This document shows, one piece after another, positions 1 to 12,188 of a stretch of DNA of 64,000 nt (its first letter is position 1; the number at the start of each line of letters is the position of its first letter). Location: contig JACKQL020000005.1 in NCBI GenBank assembly GCA_018296165.2, positions 620,001 through 684,000 of the forward strand, read 5' to 3'. The stretch comes from Termitomyces sp. T153 (taxonomy: Eukaryota > Basidiomycota > Agaricomycetes > Agaricales > Lyophyllaceae). The position numbers were made by a program, and so were the translations under genes. The notes below the pieces were generated by a model. The model did not search any database, was not told where the DNA came from, and saw only the letters and a program-made list of their open reading frames with translations.

Positions 1-54
1 TCTACAATCTTAACCCACCACCCAACTTGCCATATGCCAAGTTCATTTCATGCT

Positions 55-362
55 ACTTAGCAGTGATACAGCTTAATGCCAGATTGGGCCAACTTCCCAC
101 TGTGCACCATTGATTTTCAAGAAGGAAGATCAACTCTGACAGATGTTGTATGGGATGTAACACCCATGTTGAGGACAAACATCACATATTTGTAGAGTGT
201 CCATATTTTGCAACATACAGAGAGGAGGCTCTAGAGGCTGTAGTGAAGATAACAAGGGAACACTGCAATAATTTGGTGATGAAGATGACCATATCCCAAG
301 ACACAGCTATGAAGATTATGACTATAGCTAAGTCACTGTTTTGTGATGTTCCTTCAAGATAG
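55..362 (+). pseudogene. LINE ORF2 C-terminal remnant (RT zinc-binding end)
   Basis: The translation around positions 85-362 contains RLGQLPTVHH, then a Cys/His cluster (CCMGCNTHVEDKHHIFVEC) followed by an amphipathic stretch ending at a TAG. This layout matches the zinc-binding tail found at the C-terminus of fungal LINE-type reverse transcriptases. The reading frame is broken by a stop near position 114, and the rest of ORF2 would lie left of the window. The sequence is almost free of CpG, as expected for an old methylated copy. It may be only the last part of a much longer element. The family call rests on the Cys/His layout only. Confidence 0.5.
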
Positions 363-2515
363 CCACTACATTATTCAGCCTATTATTTAGGACATGTTTC
401 AAACATGTCAAGGATACTTGTCTCTGCCTCTAATCATGCTCACACATTCTATGGCAGACATCAATCTCTTTACCTGGCCTTGAACTGGCACTTGCACTCT
501 ATCTGCCTAGCAGGTCATATTTGGGGACAAGTCCAATGCTTGGCAGCAAGAAAGGCAGGCCTATAATTCAACTTACATTCTACTTTATTGCATATAATAC
601 ATGTACTAACTAATTGTGCATTCCAGTGTACTTCATTTGCCATAGTGGCAAGCTTCCCCCCAAGGGGTTTTGATGCTACCCCATGTGCCTTTTCTAGACA
701 GTCCTTTCAGGTCTATTGTGGCATGTCTTTATTAATGCAACCATAGCTACTTAGCATAGCATGGGTAGATATCACAATAGTGACATAGTAAGAACTGTTA
801 GGCCTATGCCAAAGGCATAAACCATAGCTTGTTTAAAATCTTTGTCAAATGAGTTTTGAACAGAAAAGAATATTTAAAATTTATTTGATGAAGACCTTGT
901 ATTTGAAAATTGTTTAATAAAGATCCTACCACTATGTCTAGGGAACAACATTTCAAGCTAAGAGTATTTAAGAATATGCTGAGAATAATTTGATTAAGTT
1001 CACAACTTTTTTTGTGTTTCTGCTGAAGCCATGAAAGGAGTATTATAAATTGATTTATAATGGTAATTTAGTAGTCTGTGCAATAATCTTGAGTAAAGAT
1101 TAAATAAGGTAATTAGAATATTCCTTAGAGGGCTGTTGTTTGATATTCAGGATCAGACTATACAAAGAGTATCTAGATATTTGACAAGATATAGCTGTGA
1201 ATCAAAGGAAAGAAGCATTTGATTAGCTCTTTATAATCTTTGTCAAATAAGTTCCAAATGGAGAAGAATGCTTGAAACATTTAATAAAGGTCTCATATGG
1301 ATAATAAAATACTTTTTCTCTTTGAATCACAAAAGTAGCTTACTGAAAGTTTTCTTTCAATAAGCTGATCTTGAATATTGAACAAAAATCCTAAGAAACC
1401 TTTTACAAATATCACAATTTCTTGATTTGATTTGATTTGAGTATTATTGCATAGGCTACCAAGATACCATTGTAAATAAATTCATGATACTCTTTTTGAG
1501 GCTTTGTCCAAAACTATTTCTGAATTTACCAAATTATTCCTATCATATTTTTGAATTCTTTTGGTCCAAAATACTGTTTCCTCCAACCAGTGTATATGGA
1601 TGATCAAATTATTCCCATTTCATTCACAAAGGCATCTTGTTAAAGATTCATGGACTTTGTTCAACAGTCTGATATTAAATAGTAAACAGAAGCCTTTACA
1701 GTCTGTTCACCATGTGATTTGGACTCTGAATCTGCAAGATTCTGCTTATTGATATACCAGAATAGTAAATTCAGATTATGCCAAGACATGAGTGTGACAA
1801 TCTTCATTCTAATTAAGGATATGTCTCTTCTGACTTTTGTGCAACTATTAGTGGCCATACATAAGGCTGAAATTCCTTCTACTCTTACATCAGTACTCAC
1901 AAGTGAAAATCAAAATAATGTAATGAAACAATGATCATTCCCTCAAAGATATTTGATGACCAAAAACTGTAGGCAGAGGGGATGCTCACCTAAAAGACTA
2001 CCACCAAAAACCCCAAGGAACTCAGTAAAAATCCCCACAGCAGCAAAGTCAAGTCAAAAGCCAAGAGTTGAGGGTTTACTATGTCATCAATTAAGGAAAT
2101 GATTGATGTGATAGCTGACTTTCCTAATAAAGTGGTGGTGCTAGCTATCCTTGGTATGCCCTCAACTGATGCCCTTCCCAACAACTTTTGATCCTCATCT
2201 CCCTGTCTGTGACCAACCTTTGACCTGATATCTGCACTAGTAATCCATAAGGCAGGAGTCAAAAAAGAACCAAGTTTGAGAAAGGAAAAGAAAGAGGACA
2301 GGACCAACTGTGCTGTGAAGAAAAATTCACATGGTGCTATAGTGCCCAGACCAACAATTGGCCCATTGCATTCCTGGATGACAATGAAAACACATGGAAT
2401 AGGCCTGGTCCATGCACAAAGAAGAAAGTATAAAGAGGGTGGGATTTCAAGAAGGACAGCAGGCAATCTACTTACCACAGCTCAGAGAAACCCCAGGGAG
2501 TGGTTCTCTTAGGCT
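363..2515. other. AT-rich, CpG-poor stretch without a recognisable gene
   Basis: No reading frame here resembles a known family. The longest open frame (minus strand, 1990-2478) begins with a non-ATG codon and has low-complexity hydrophobic composition. CpG is almost absent and TpG/CpA are common, which suggests old repeat DNA. Confidence 0.5.
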
Positions 2516-3692
2516 TGTCAGGTTCCACTGACCACAGGGGCTCAGCTGCACTGGACAAATCCTTACTAGGTGGATGTGATTCCCTGCACTAATAACTGGG
2601 CACTCAGAGAAGTTCTAAACATGGGGGACTTGCAAGAATGAGTGATGGGAAGTGATCTGAGCAAGTCTGGGGTGGTCCAGAGGAGTGTAGGACAAGTTGT
2701 AGGGAAAGGGACAGGCTTGGTGGGGTGTCAGATACAAGTCTGTGAGCAAGTATTGTAGGTGCAAAGGAAGCAGAGGCTATGCAAGTGATGGAAGTGGAGC
2801 CAGAGCTTGATGGGGGATTGACAGAAGTTGATAGAGTTCAGGGCTGAGTGAGTAGCAAGGTCCTGGGCTGGTTTAAAGAATGTTTGAGGTTTGTAGTCAT
2901 AAGTGCAGAGTTCATAAAAGCATTAAGGGTTAAAAAAGACTTGGGCATGATGAAGGAAATAGATCAAACAAGATGAGATGGAGCTGAATGGAATGAGGTG
3001 GAGTCGAGGTGAGATTGAGACAAGAACAAAAATAGATTCAGGCAGAGATATGAAATGATAACAAGGACAATAAGGGAATAGAGACAAGACAAGACTGGAA
3101 AATTGAGATAAGACTGGGAGACTGAGAGTAAAGAAAACGTAACACAGGACACAAAACATGAGAGAGAAACAATCAGACCATAGGTAATGTTAAGCAATAG
3201 GTAATATCAAGACTAGAGTATGAGGAGTTACTCTATGACTTATATACTAGCTACTGGGGTGCTCCAGGGGACAGTGGGTGTGGCAGCAGGGCTTGGTGGG
3301 GCTCAGTGAAGTCAACAGGTGTCAGTTGTGATCAGAGGGCAGATATCTTGATGGGATCAGTTGGGGACATGGGCCATTCTGAGGTAGTTGTGATACTCTG
3401 GAGTGGGTTGGGAAAACCAGTTTGATAGGCTGGTGATGTATGACAGAGTCAGGAATGTCAGGAGATGGTTCCAGGGGTTCAGGAGAGTCAGGGGAAGCAT
3501 TGGTGGCTGTGGAGAAGACATCAGAGTTGGCCAGGGGGCTGTCAGGGTTTGCTGGAGAAGTGTCAGAGTTAGCTGGAGTGGGCGCAGAGGATAGACAATG
3601 GTTTGGGGAGGTCAATGGGGTGTCAGGGGAGGCTCTGGGGGAGCAGGTGGGTTGGGAACAATGTGCGGGGGTCCAGGGAGCAGGTCATAACA
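2516..3692 (+). mobile_element. Old solo LTR of the TGTCA-type family, TSD AGGCT
   Basis: This segment starts TGTCAGGTTCCACTGACC and ends GGTCATAACA. It is collinear over its whole length with the LTRs at 45506, 50623, 58573, 60896 and 61326, including the central purine-rich tract and the GATGGGATCA block. A perfect 5-bp duplication AGGCT flanks it (2511-2515 and 3693-3697), so it is a complete solo LTR left by LTR-LTR recombination. Nearly every CpG of the younger copies is TpG or CpA here, and the terminal TGACA has become TAACA. It is the oldest dated member of the family in the window. Confidence 0.88.
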
Positions 3693-3929
3693 AGGCTTAG
3701 GAGTTCTTAGTTGCTTTGGAAATTAGTAAATATACTATTGAACTCATTTTTTTGTGCAAGACCATCTCAAGTATAGAATAAAATCATAAAAATATCAATA
3801 TTTGCTCTACTCTATGTGAGATAGCATGTAACTAAGCCTTTGGTAACTAAGCTTCTTAAAAACTGTGAATAGAAAGTTTGATTAGTTGATCTTCTCAATT
3901 TGATAACATCAATACTTACATTTTGCATC

Positions 3930-4350
3930 ACTACCTCTGCTCCAAAAAAGTCTGCTCCCCATGCATCCTGGAGCATAGACAATGCAGCTCAGCTCCTGCA
4001 ATACCTTATTGATCACAGATCTGAGGCTGGCAATGGCATAGCTAAACATTTCTGAGATACACCTCTTTTGTGGTTACAAAGAGCATGTCATTCAGCAGCT
4101 GATGGACAAGTAGCAATATGAGTGCCATCCATAGCACCAATAGCTCCTTTGAAAAAGTTGGCTTGTCCCAAATGCACTCAGGAATGAGGCTAGAAAAAGA
4201 TGGAGATGCATTCCAAGTTGACTCTTAATGTGCTCAGGATGTCCATGGATAAGTTATCATACCCATGCCTCACCAGAGAGTGCAGAAGTGTAGTATGGTG
4301 TTTCCAATACTACTAGCTAGGATATAGTGCAATTGCTGTGGTGACAGTGT
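3930..4350 (-). pseudogene. PIF/Harbinger-type DDE transposase relic
   Basis: On the minus strand the segment reads, in order with stops and shifts, YYTSALSGEAWV, a helix-rich stretch, FFKGAIGAMDGTHIATCP and NHKRGVSQ. GAIGAMDGTHI is the first catalytic-Asp block of DDE_Tnp_4 (Harbinger/PIF) transposases, and the preceding block matches the N-terminal part of basidiomycete members. Several in-frame TGA codons and the lack of CpG show decay. No terminal inverted repeats were located. Family assignment is by motif recognition only. Confidence 0.6.
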
Positions 4351-5608
4351 GATAGTAATAAAGAGCTCCTGCAAGTAATCCCCTGTGCTTAGGATGCAAC
4401 ATTTGGGCTGGGTAGAGGGACATTGTCTATCATATTCTTAGATTCATTTCTCTCAAAATATTGTTACAATGTGATAATTGATGATATCTACCTCTACTGC
4501 ATAAAAAAAAAGGTCATACTACACAATATGCCTTAATAGACCTAGTAAGAAGAATGGAAGCAAAAAAGAAAAGTCCATCATAAAGTCTATTCCCTACTCA
4601 ATACAAACATCCACATGATCCAACCACATTTCTATGAGGGGAACAAACACTCCACAGGTAAATCCAACAAGAGCAAGCTAGTGCAGGCAATGAACAAGCA
4701 TCAAAGGAGCAACAGTGGCTAAGAGGCAGGCAAGGGGCGAGTGCAGCAAGCCAAGCAAGGCAGCAATGCTGGGGTTCTCACAATTGGTTCACTGGATAGA
4801 CCTGGGGAATGCTGTTATTGGTTGGTCAGAAAATATTCTATTCTTACAACCAGCTTATATACTACATCTGTGGCTATACTATGACTAATACTATATGTGG
4901 TAAGCAGCCCAGGTATGCTAAGTAGTAATGACTATCAATATGTTGATAGAGTCCAATAACTATGAAGGGCTGACTAATACTGACTGAAGGGTGCAGGGGC
5001 TTGGCAGCCAGTCAGTTGGATATGCTAAAGATGATGCTATATCTATGACTAAGGCCAGATAGAGTCAGAGCTACCTGTAAAGGGGTCATCCCCTTACAAT
5101 TTCCTACCTTTAGAGAGCATTGCATGCAGTGACAAAGGTGTGCATAGCCTGTTTTGACTTGAGGATACATGCATGCTGACACTAGATAATGGCTGGGATG
5201 TGGATTTCAGAAACAGAATGGGTGCTGTGCTGGAAGGCTTGACTGAAAAGACAGTACAAATGGGGTCAGCTTGAAGGGAGGGATGCGTGAGTTGGATGTG
5301 GTGTGGATGTGGTAGTCATGACATTGGTGTGGATGTGGTAGTCATGACATGGCAGTTAGCACACAAAGCCTTGCATATAGTGGTAGAAAGGAATTGAGCC
5401 TATCAGCAGCAATGACAGTTCCACGAGGCCGGATCAAGCAACAAAACGAACCACTTGAGCACCCAGTCCCGCAAGGCGGGCCGGTCTTTGACAAACGGAA
5501 TTTGTTGAGAGACTATTCCGCTAAGCCGCGCTACACAGTGGGGTATGTCTCTCAACAGCATTGTCGACTGACACATCGAGAAGCATACTGACAGGTTCCC
5601 CTACCATC
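4351..5608. other. Intergenic, boundary between CpG-poor and CpG-normal DNA
   Basis: No gene is seen. CpG dinucleotides are nearly absent up to about 5350 and become frequent afterwards, so the edge of the old repeat block lies here, about 250 bp upstream of the F-box gene. Confidence 0.5.
5301..5350. repeat. Two-copy 26-bp tandem duplication
   Basis: The unit starting GTGTGGATGTGGTAGTCATG occurs at 5301-5326 and again at 5327-5350. It sits at the border of the CpG-poor block, upstream of the F-box gene. Confidence 0.85.
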
Positions 5609-7597
5609 ATGCCGCCGATCGGCAGCCGGAACCGGTTACAAACCGGCAATTCAAATAATCGGCCAGAATTGCTATATACATATCCTGGCTTCCCAACCAT
5701 GACCACAGCTCCCTCGGCATTGAACGCTATACCTCAGGAGGTCCTTGAGCATATCGCTTTCTTCTCGACTAACGACACTTTCCTTGGTCCTCCCTCTGGC
5801 CTCATACCCCTACTACTCACCAGCCGTAGCATCTATTCTCGTTTGTCCTTAGACCACCACCTCTATGCACGAATTTATGCCTCCAAATTCGACATTGGTC
5901 CTGTAATACGGCGAATTGGATCTAATAGTACAGTCCCATCTGCTCTTGCCGCCGAACTTCCCAAACGATTCCAGATTTTGAAGCGGATTCGTGACCGATT
6001 GTATAGTCTTCTTGAGGACGATGATGAGGATGACCATCCTATGTCCCACGACCTGATCTTCCTGGCTTATTCCATGATGCTTGAAAATGAGGGGAAGAAT
6101 GAGCGACAATTACGCGACTACGCGAAGATTGACCCTTGGTTAAGGGACTATTGGTTTCACGAACGGGGTGCATCCAGAGTAGTTGATTATCTCAGTATGG
6201 AAGGCTGGGTTCCAGAGACACCATTCAGGTCCATGGCTATGTGGTTGTTTTGGTTTATATTGCGACCAAGTGAGAACTTACACTCCATCCATGAAGATAG
6301 ATTCTCACAGTACTCAGACGATCATCCCAAGGACAACCAAGAATCATGGAAAGCGCTCAACATATTCAAGGTATTTGCCTTAGCAGCTCATAAGGTAAGA
6401 GATCCCGTGGCGAACATGTGGCCTCATTGATCCACCTCTATTTTCAGTATGAACTCACAAACCCCGCCTGGCACCAGTTTGTACCGGAACCAAGGATTCC
6501 CAAAATGGATTATATAGAATACCTATCCGAGAAACGTCGTTTCGTACCCCCGCCACTTGCAACTCCAGCGATTCTTTCCTTTTTGACCCTTGTAAATGAA
6601 TTGACGGAAGGTGTTGGTTACACTACTCCAGTGCCACCATCGCACCCTTCGTCACTCCAACAAGAGAAACTAGAATGGGAATGCGAGTGGCAAAGATGTG
6701 TGATCGTCGGTCAGGGTGATTTTGATAACATACTTACAGATGCTTTTCGGCCAGGAAGGTGCGTCGAGCGTCATTATGAGGATCAGAGCCAATAGGCTCA
6801 GGACATGTTTCTTCTTATGTAGCATAGAAGGAGTCTGGGAAGGCTTGTTCACGGTTCGCCACTTGTGCTGAATTGTTTACGCACGAATACTTGACATTTC
6901 ACAGTATACAGAGTTTACGGCATATGCAGCGCTTCTGGCTGGTGGTGACCCCCACGTCATACAAGAAAGTATGGTAGTACGACATCGCCAAACGTGGAAA
7001 TTACATGAACACCATCTCTTGGCATTTGATGCCTCGCGTTCCGATTCCGGTATCGGTCTCGATTCTGATAGTGTTGAACCTTTACCTTCTGGTGACCCCT
7101 TGCGGTCTTATTTCCCTACTGGTACACAGATATGTGAAATCGAAGCCGGTATCGTTGTACGGGCGCCCAACAGGAACGATGTTCTTCGGTATCAGCGAGC
7201 TTCATCTATAGGAGAAGAGCGCCAAGGTGTCCCTGTTCAGGATATAATTATCACGGGAGAGGTACGATAGTTCTACTTCATAGGACCTGACTTCTAATCT
7301 TCTCATATAGGGACATTCGGCGTGGGGTGAGTTCAACCTTGTTGGCCGAGTCAGGCCATGTGATGGCTTTGTTAGCCTCTCAAAAGAATATGTGGGCCTT
7401 GATGTTTTGTTGATTGATTTTGTAGTCAAGGTATTGACTGCCCTGCACAGGTGGATGGAGACAGAGGAAAATGGCTATATCGAGGATATCTTGTCGGAAA
7501 TGACAATGCTAACCTGGCGGGACGGTGGCGTGACACTTTAACACCGACAACCATCCAAGGCTATGAAGGATGTTTTGCTATGAGTCGTCGTCGATGA
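5609..7597 (+). CDS. F-box domain protein
   Basis: Six exons (5609-6394, 6448-6758, 6802-6853, 6905-7261, 7311-7391, 7451-7597) join to 1734 nt, 577 residues and a TGA stop. All introns are GT-AG and 43-59 nt long. The first ATG is used; 5699 is an alternative with a better context. An F-box-like segment (AIPQEVLEHIAFFS) lies near residue 40, followed by a long alpha/beta region. The C-terminus has the signature RGYLVGN, GRWRDTL and YEGCFAMSRR that I associate with a large family of Agaricomycete F-box proteins. By family it would be a substrate adaptor of SCF ubiquitin ligases; the substrate is unknown. Exon 3 could start 6 nt earlier at a second AG. Confidence 0.8.
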
Positions 7598-7826
7598 TAC
7601 ACTTCATTCTCCATGTGCATATCTAATTCATCATTTGTAACGTAGCCATATGACGTAATACGAGTTGGGAGAGTTCTTGTGCTGATTATTTCTTGTCTCT
7701 CGAACCATCACTCAAAACATTGCTTGGATAATATATGTAGCATCCGCGTTCCATGATTGGACATCACAGCAGATAGACCCAAGATCAGCCTAATACCGTT
7801 CACAGCAATTAGGTCTCCCGTCAACG

Positions 7827-9810
7827 ATGTCTCAAGCGCTCCGCGACAACGCGGCGTACCACTCGAGACTTATATCTACCATATCAGAACTGGACTACGT
7901 CCCATCCGCTCTGAAACTCCAGACGAGCTACGTTGATGACCTTCAGACTAGACTAGAAGAAAGCCAAGCGCTGCTCAAAAAGCTATCTGAAGCAACAAAG
8001 AAGGAGAGGAAAGAGCACGAATCTCTACGCGATTCTACCACTCGACGACTCGCCCACAAGCTAACTGGTAGAAAGGATCAATTTCAAGCAATGGCAACTA
8101 AGGAAGAACGGTAAACTCTGTTTTTCTGTCCTTCGAGCTTTAGCGATGACTTCGGTCTAGTGAATATGTGGAGGCATTGGAGAAAGAATATGCGGAAAGA
8201 GACACCTACAATCTACTAGTAACTATGAATGAAGAGGCAAAGCGTGAGGTACGCGTTGTTCTTGTCGCTCTGTCCTTGAAGCGGAAGGCACATTTTCAAC
8301 GTAGAAAGCCGATTTGGCGGATAAGGCGATCCGTTACGAGGCATTGAAGAAAGAACTATCTGATCTCTACATGCTAGTATTTGATGGTCCCACAGAAGGC
8401 TCGTCACCCTTGATGAGATCGATTGTCTAACGTAACCGCATTTCATTAGAATATCCTGAGGATGATCGTTTAGAGTATCAGGTCCAGTCTACGCAGGCAC
8501 TGCATGAACAGATACAAGACACACTCAACGCTGAATGCCGTGCGTGTGAGATTTTGGCACATGCAGATCGAACGATGAACGATTGTGAAGCACAAGTAAA
8601 GGAAGCCTTGGCACATTCACAACGTGGTAGGCAGGCTTTTACGTTAACTCAAAAAGATGCTAATTGAAGATTGAATGATGAAGATATGTGGGGTGGAAGC
8701 AGGCAAGCCAACTGTATCATTGATTAAGTTGGATGAAGGGCTAATGTCAGCATGTTCGAGTCGCCAGACTAAATACGGTGTGGGATCGCAATGCACTTAG
8801 TTTAGCCCAGGCACTCGCAAGACAGGCTGACAGCCTTTGTCAACAAGCGCGAAATGTCTCGCCTTTCGTTGAATTGATTGGCCCATTGAAGATTGCGCAA
8901 GGGTATGTGACAATCCTTTTTCAAGGACTTATGAATGAATGAAAATTCTTATGTGCTCTGGTGACACTAAGGTCTCTCGTGAGGGACATATTTTTTTCGC
9001 CCGACGTAATATCGGAAACAGAATATCACAGTCAGTATTCCTTCCGTTGAGCATCCAGAATCCAAATTCAACGACAATCTTGCCTCTATTATACGGCAGA
9101 CAAGATCGCATCAACTGCCTCAGACCTCCAACAGGCTCATGATCGTGTAAGTGATTGGAATTGAACGTTCCTTTCGATCTATATGATTCAGGGGGCTGAC
9201 CGATCATCACAAACAGCTCAGGGCAGAACGGGATGCCGCACAACGCAGAGCCAATAACGCAGGTAATCAACTTATTGAGGTTGCCGATGCGCTTGAAACG
9301 GAAAGGCTTGCATTGGCTTCTTACCGTAGAGAAATTCTTCTAGGAATTTCTCGTGAAGAGGACCATCCTTCGTCTCCTGATCAACCTCCAGGTTACTATG
9401 CTGCTTCAGCACAATTAGAAGCTTCCGCAGCCACAGAAGCGCCACCGCCGCAGGAGCCAGCAGAACTTCCGAATCCAGTGATAACTTCTCCGCAACCTAC
9501 GTCCTCTACGTCTTCGTCACCGTCAAGATGGGGGAGTCGTGAGTTACGAAGGTTATCTTCTCGCTCTACGGATTTAATACGGCATTTGCAGGGAATCCGT
9601 ACGCAGCGAACCTTGCAATTAGGTCGCTGCTGCCGAGTTAAATGTTATCATATAATAACTATATCTGATTACTGTGTTCAACATCGATCAACTCTAATTA
9701 GTCTGCTTGATGGTAAGGGCCTCGGCCCAGTTGTAGCCTTTCGCGTGAAATTATACAATTATACCAGCACTGTCAATGAGATAGTATTTCAGCTTCCATG
9801 TGTAGTTTAA
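7827..9810 (+). CDS. Coiled-coil protein, nine exons, possible 1-nt frameshift
   Basis: Exons 7827-8110, 8161-8248, 8305-8398, 8450-8626, 8684-8702, 8768-8902, 8972-9030, 9059-9146 and 9217-9810 give about 512 residues if one base is missing in exon 8. The product is rich in Glu, Lys, Gln and Leu heptads (for example LQTRLEESQALLKKL), with a Pro/Ser/Thr-rich segment near the C-terminus. Two introns appear to be GC-AG: one after CCCACAGAAG (weak donor gctcgt) and one after GGAAGCAG (strong donor gcaagc). In exon 8 the frame changes near 9100 (ATACGGCAGAC), where one extra G would restore continuity into exon 9. This is either a real mutation or a base-calling error in a G run. I do not recognise a function; a structural or scaffold role is only an inference from the coiled coil. 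Confidence 0.6.
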
Positions 9811-10448
9811 TGAGTGGCACTCGCTATCAACCGCATTGAGAACAAGCTTGGAACAAGGCATTGCAAGGTTGAATAAACGTCATCATGGTAGCATGTACAT
9901 AAAACAGATAATCACCGGGTCTGAAACCTCCTCTACTGAGGAACCCGATGATCACAAATCACATCCAGTCCTGAAGCGCGTGGATGCAGTCATGGCTATA
10001 TGTAGTATACTTAAACTAACGTTAACTTACAGAGGCCATCGTGTTATGGTATGGTCCGCCGTACCCAGTCTTGGCCTGAAGCCCGAACACTACTTACTGT
10101 GACTGAACTAGAGTTGTACAGAGATGATAGCCACAAGTTGAAGCTGTCATGGTCAATTGCACGTACGTCAACGACGAACATACTCAAGCTCTTACTAAGC
10201 AGTGCAGATGCGGCCCGCTGCGTGCTTATAGTCAATCTGATACCCACAAAAAGATGTTGCAAAGTCTTTCATGAGGGAACTGAACTTCTCCTCGGACGAC
10301 ACTTACAACGGGAGTAGACGTTACTCGTGTTCGCAGATTCGGTATCCATCTAACTTGGAGCTAGGGCGTATTCTTGTTAGGCTATCTTAGGCCTGGGTAT
10401 CGACGTATTGACGTGAGGCTTCAGGGGCGTAACGCGCAGTTTTTTTGT
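9811..10448. other. Intergenic, no supported gene
   Basis: Short open frames exist on both strands (for example 10051-10317 plus) but they lack good splice context, codon continuity or a family signature. I see nothing firm in this stretch. Confidence 0.4.
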
Positions 10449-10983
10449 TTATTCGTTCTCATTGGCGGGCTCTACGTCGATAAAACACTGAGCATAACCT
10501 TTCGGCAGGGCACGGCCAACAGAAAGCCCAATCACAAGATTTGAGAACAAATAATCTGAGAACTGGCTGAGGACCTGGGTCGTGATGATGTCACTATTTG
10601 TACCGGTGGCCGTCCCCTCTACGGAGACAAACTCGTGTAGAGAGGGATTGGTCACCAGTCTAGTCACTGGCCATAGACCCACTACTGCCACACGCCCTTT
10701 TAGATTTTGGGAAATAGCTTCGAGTTCGATTACATATGTGCTTATCATGATGTTCGCCTCTGCCGAGTGAGCGAAGGCTATGAACTGTTAGTTGATCAGC
10801 AGCATTCTCAGTTGATCAGCAGCATTCACTAACCTTAATTACATCCGTTATTGAAACGGCTGTAAGTACCAAGTTGACCACGCGGCCGTCACTAAATAAG
10901 GTTTGTATCAGTCGAACGTTCGATGAAATGTCTGATGAAGGTAGAACTGAAATAATCAGAGATCTAACTCGGTTTGAAAGCAT
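10449..10983 (-). CDS. Hypothetical small protein, two exons
   Basis: Exons 10983-10834 and 10784-10449 join in frame (K|FIAFAHSAEANIM) through a 49-nt GT-AG intron and end at TAA, giving 161 residues from the first ATG. The frame stays open upstream to about 11050, so an extra 5' exon is possible. The predicted protein is beta-rich (PSLHEFVSVEGTATGTN, FSNLVIGLSVGRALPKG). I do not recognise the family. A diverged copy of its central part lies on the opposite strand near 19150-19245. Confidence 0.4.
10791..10830. repeat. 20-bp direct tandem repeat within an intron
   Basis: GTTGATCAGCAGCATTC occurs twice in tandem (10791-10810 and 10811-10830), inside the inferred intron of the minus-strand hypothetical gene. 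It has lengthened that intron by one unit. Confidence 0.85.
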
Positions 10984-11508
10984 GATATATGTGACGATTG
11001 GCAACGAACCGTCGACAACACGAGGCCAAAGGAAATGCGCGAAGCCATAACGTTAAGACACACACATACAATCGTGGCTTAAAGGTGGATATTGAACACC
11101 TGAACTAGAAGGCCACCTAAACCGAACTACCTAAATCAGGAGACGCCTAGACCGTAAGATCTTCCACGCAAGATGATTCAACGAAAGAACTGGAATCTTC
11201 GATGATGCTCTGCCACTACAACAGATGACGAACAATCAAAATGCAAGCACCGAAGTACCATGGAAATGTAAATGTGAACTGAGCACCCCTAGATTTCAAT
11301 CGCAAGTAGGTTTACAGCGAAACGAAACAAGTGCCATTTAATTCATAAAAATTTCTGATGTTATTCGAGATAACTACAGAAAAATCATGAACTTGATTGC
11401 TCTCAAACTATAAGTGAAATGCTAGCACAAAAATGACAAGAAATCAGCATACAATAATACTGGGGCACACGAAACGATCGTACTCACAATCGTGACTTAA
11501 CTCACAGC
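10984..11508. other. Intergenic region
   Basis: AT-moderate sequence with no frame that I can support. It may contain the promoter or a 5' exon of the minus-strand gene ending at 10449. Confidence 0.4.
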
Positions 11509-12111
11509 TCATAGCCGGATAAGAAGAATCAACAGCCCAACCTCAACGACGGCAACCACTCACGCCACGGCCAGAACAATCCACCCTGCAGTAACAAATG
11601 GTCTCCCGAATATCCTTGTTCCCCCCTGTCCTACCGTCTGGATCGCCGTACGTTGCCTCTCTTCTCGTAACTTAGGATCTTTCCATATATCATCAAAGTC
11701 ATGATCTGAGTGGCGTGCGCGGAGGAAGGAAAGGATCATTAGGAGGGTGCCTAGGACAGCAAAAAGGATGCCGACTGTGATGGTGTAAATGGCCAGATCA
11801 GGTTGGGGTCGAAGTATGTACAATTCAGCGCTCACTTCTATAGAAACGCTGGTCGAAGAGGCGCAGAATGGTTAGTGCAGAACCTAGGTTGCCAATGGCA
11901 GTGCGAGTGTACGCTCCGTGGAACGTACGTTGCCTAGCTCGCAGTTCTACGAGCTCATTGAGATCCTCTGCTTGAAAGGAGTTCGCTCTATGTCCCCTCA
12001 ATTCCGTCAAGTCAATGATTAATGAATCGATAGTCAAACAATATTGACTAACCTGTATCTGCGATTCATTGTATCGTGAACGAACTGGCAAAGAGGGCCC
12101 GGGCCGATATC
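11509..12111 (-). CDS. DUF202-like membrane protein, in-frame TGA near C-terminus
   Basis: The exon ending at 11836 carries LVELRARQRTFHGAYTRTA, then a hydrophobic helix and LRLFDQRFYR. A GT-AG intron (11835-11775) leads to the next exon, IGILFAVLGTLLMILSFLRA, a charged loop, GRPFVTAGWIVLAVA and, after a TGA at 11560-11562, VVAVVEVGLLILLIRL up to a second stop at 11509. ARQRT-GAYTRTA and the four membrane segments are the pattern of fungal DUF202 (YidH-type) proteins. The TGA replaces what is usually Trp between the last two segments, so the protein may be truncated by one helix. No ATG follows the upstream stop, so a 5' exon is missing from this model. Function of the family is not established. 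Confidence 0.55.
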
Positions 12112-12188
12112 CACTGTGCCGTTCACGTGATGCTCAAGAATTTTCAGATTTGTGGAAAGTAATTGCTCTCACTGACAGCAAAATAGCA

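Noticed and set aside
1990..2478. 162-codon minus-strand frame in the left CpG-poor block
   Set aside because: It has no ATG start where the frame opens, no family signature, and lies in decayed repeat DNA.
9836..10317. Short plus-strand frames as a separate gene after the coiled-coil gene
   Set aside because: They overlap in different frames, lack plausible splice joins and have no recognisable content.
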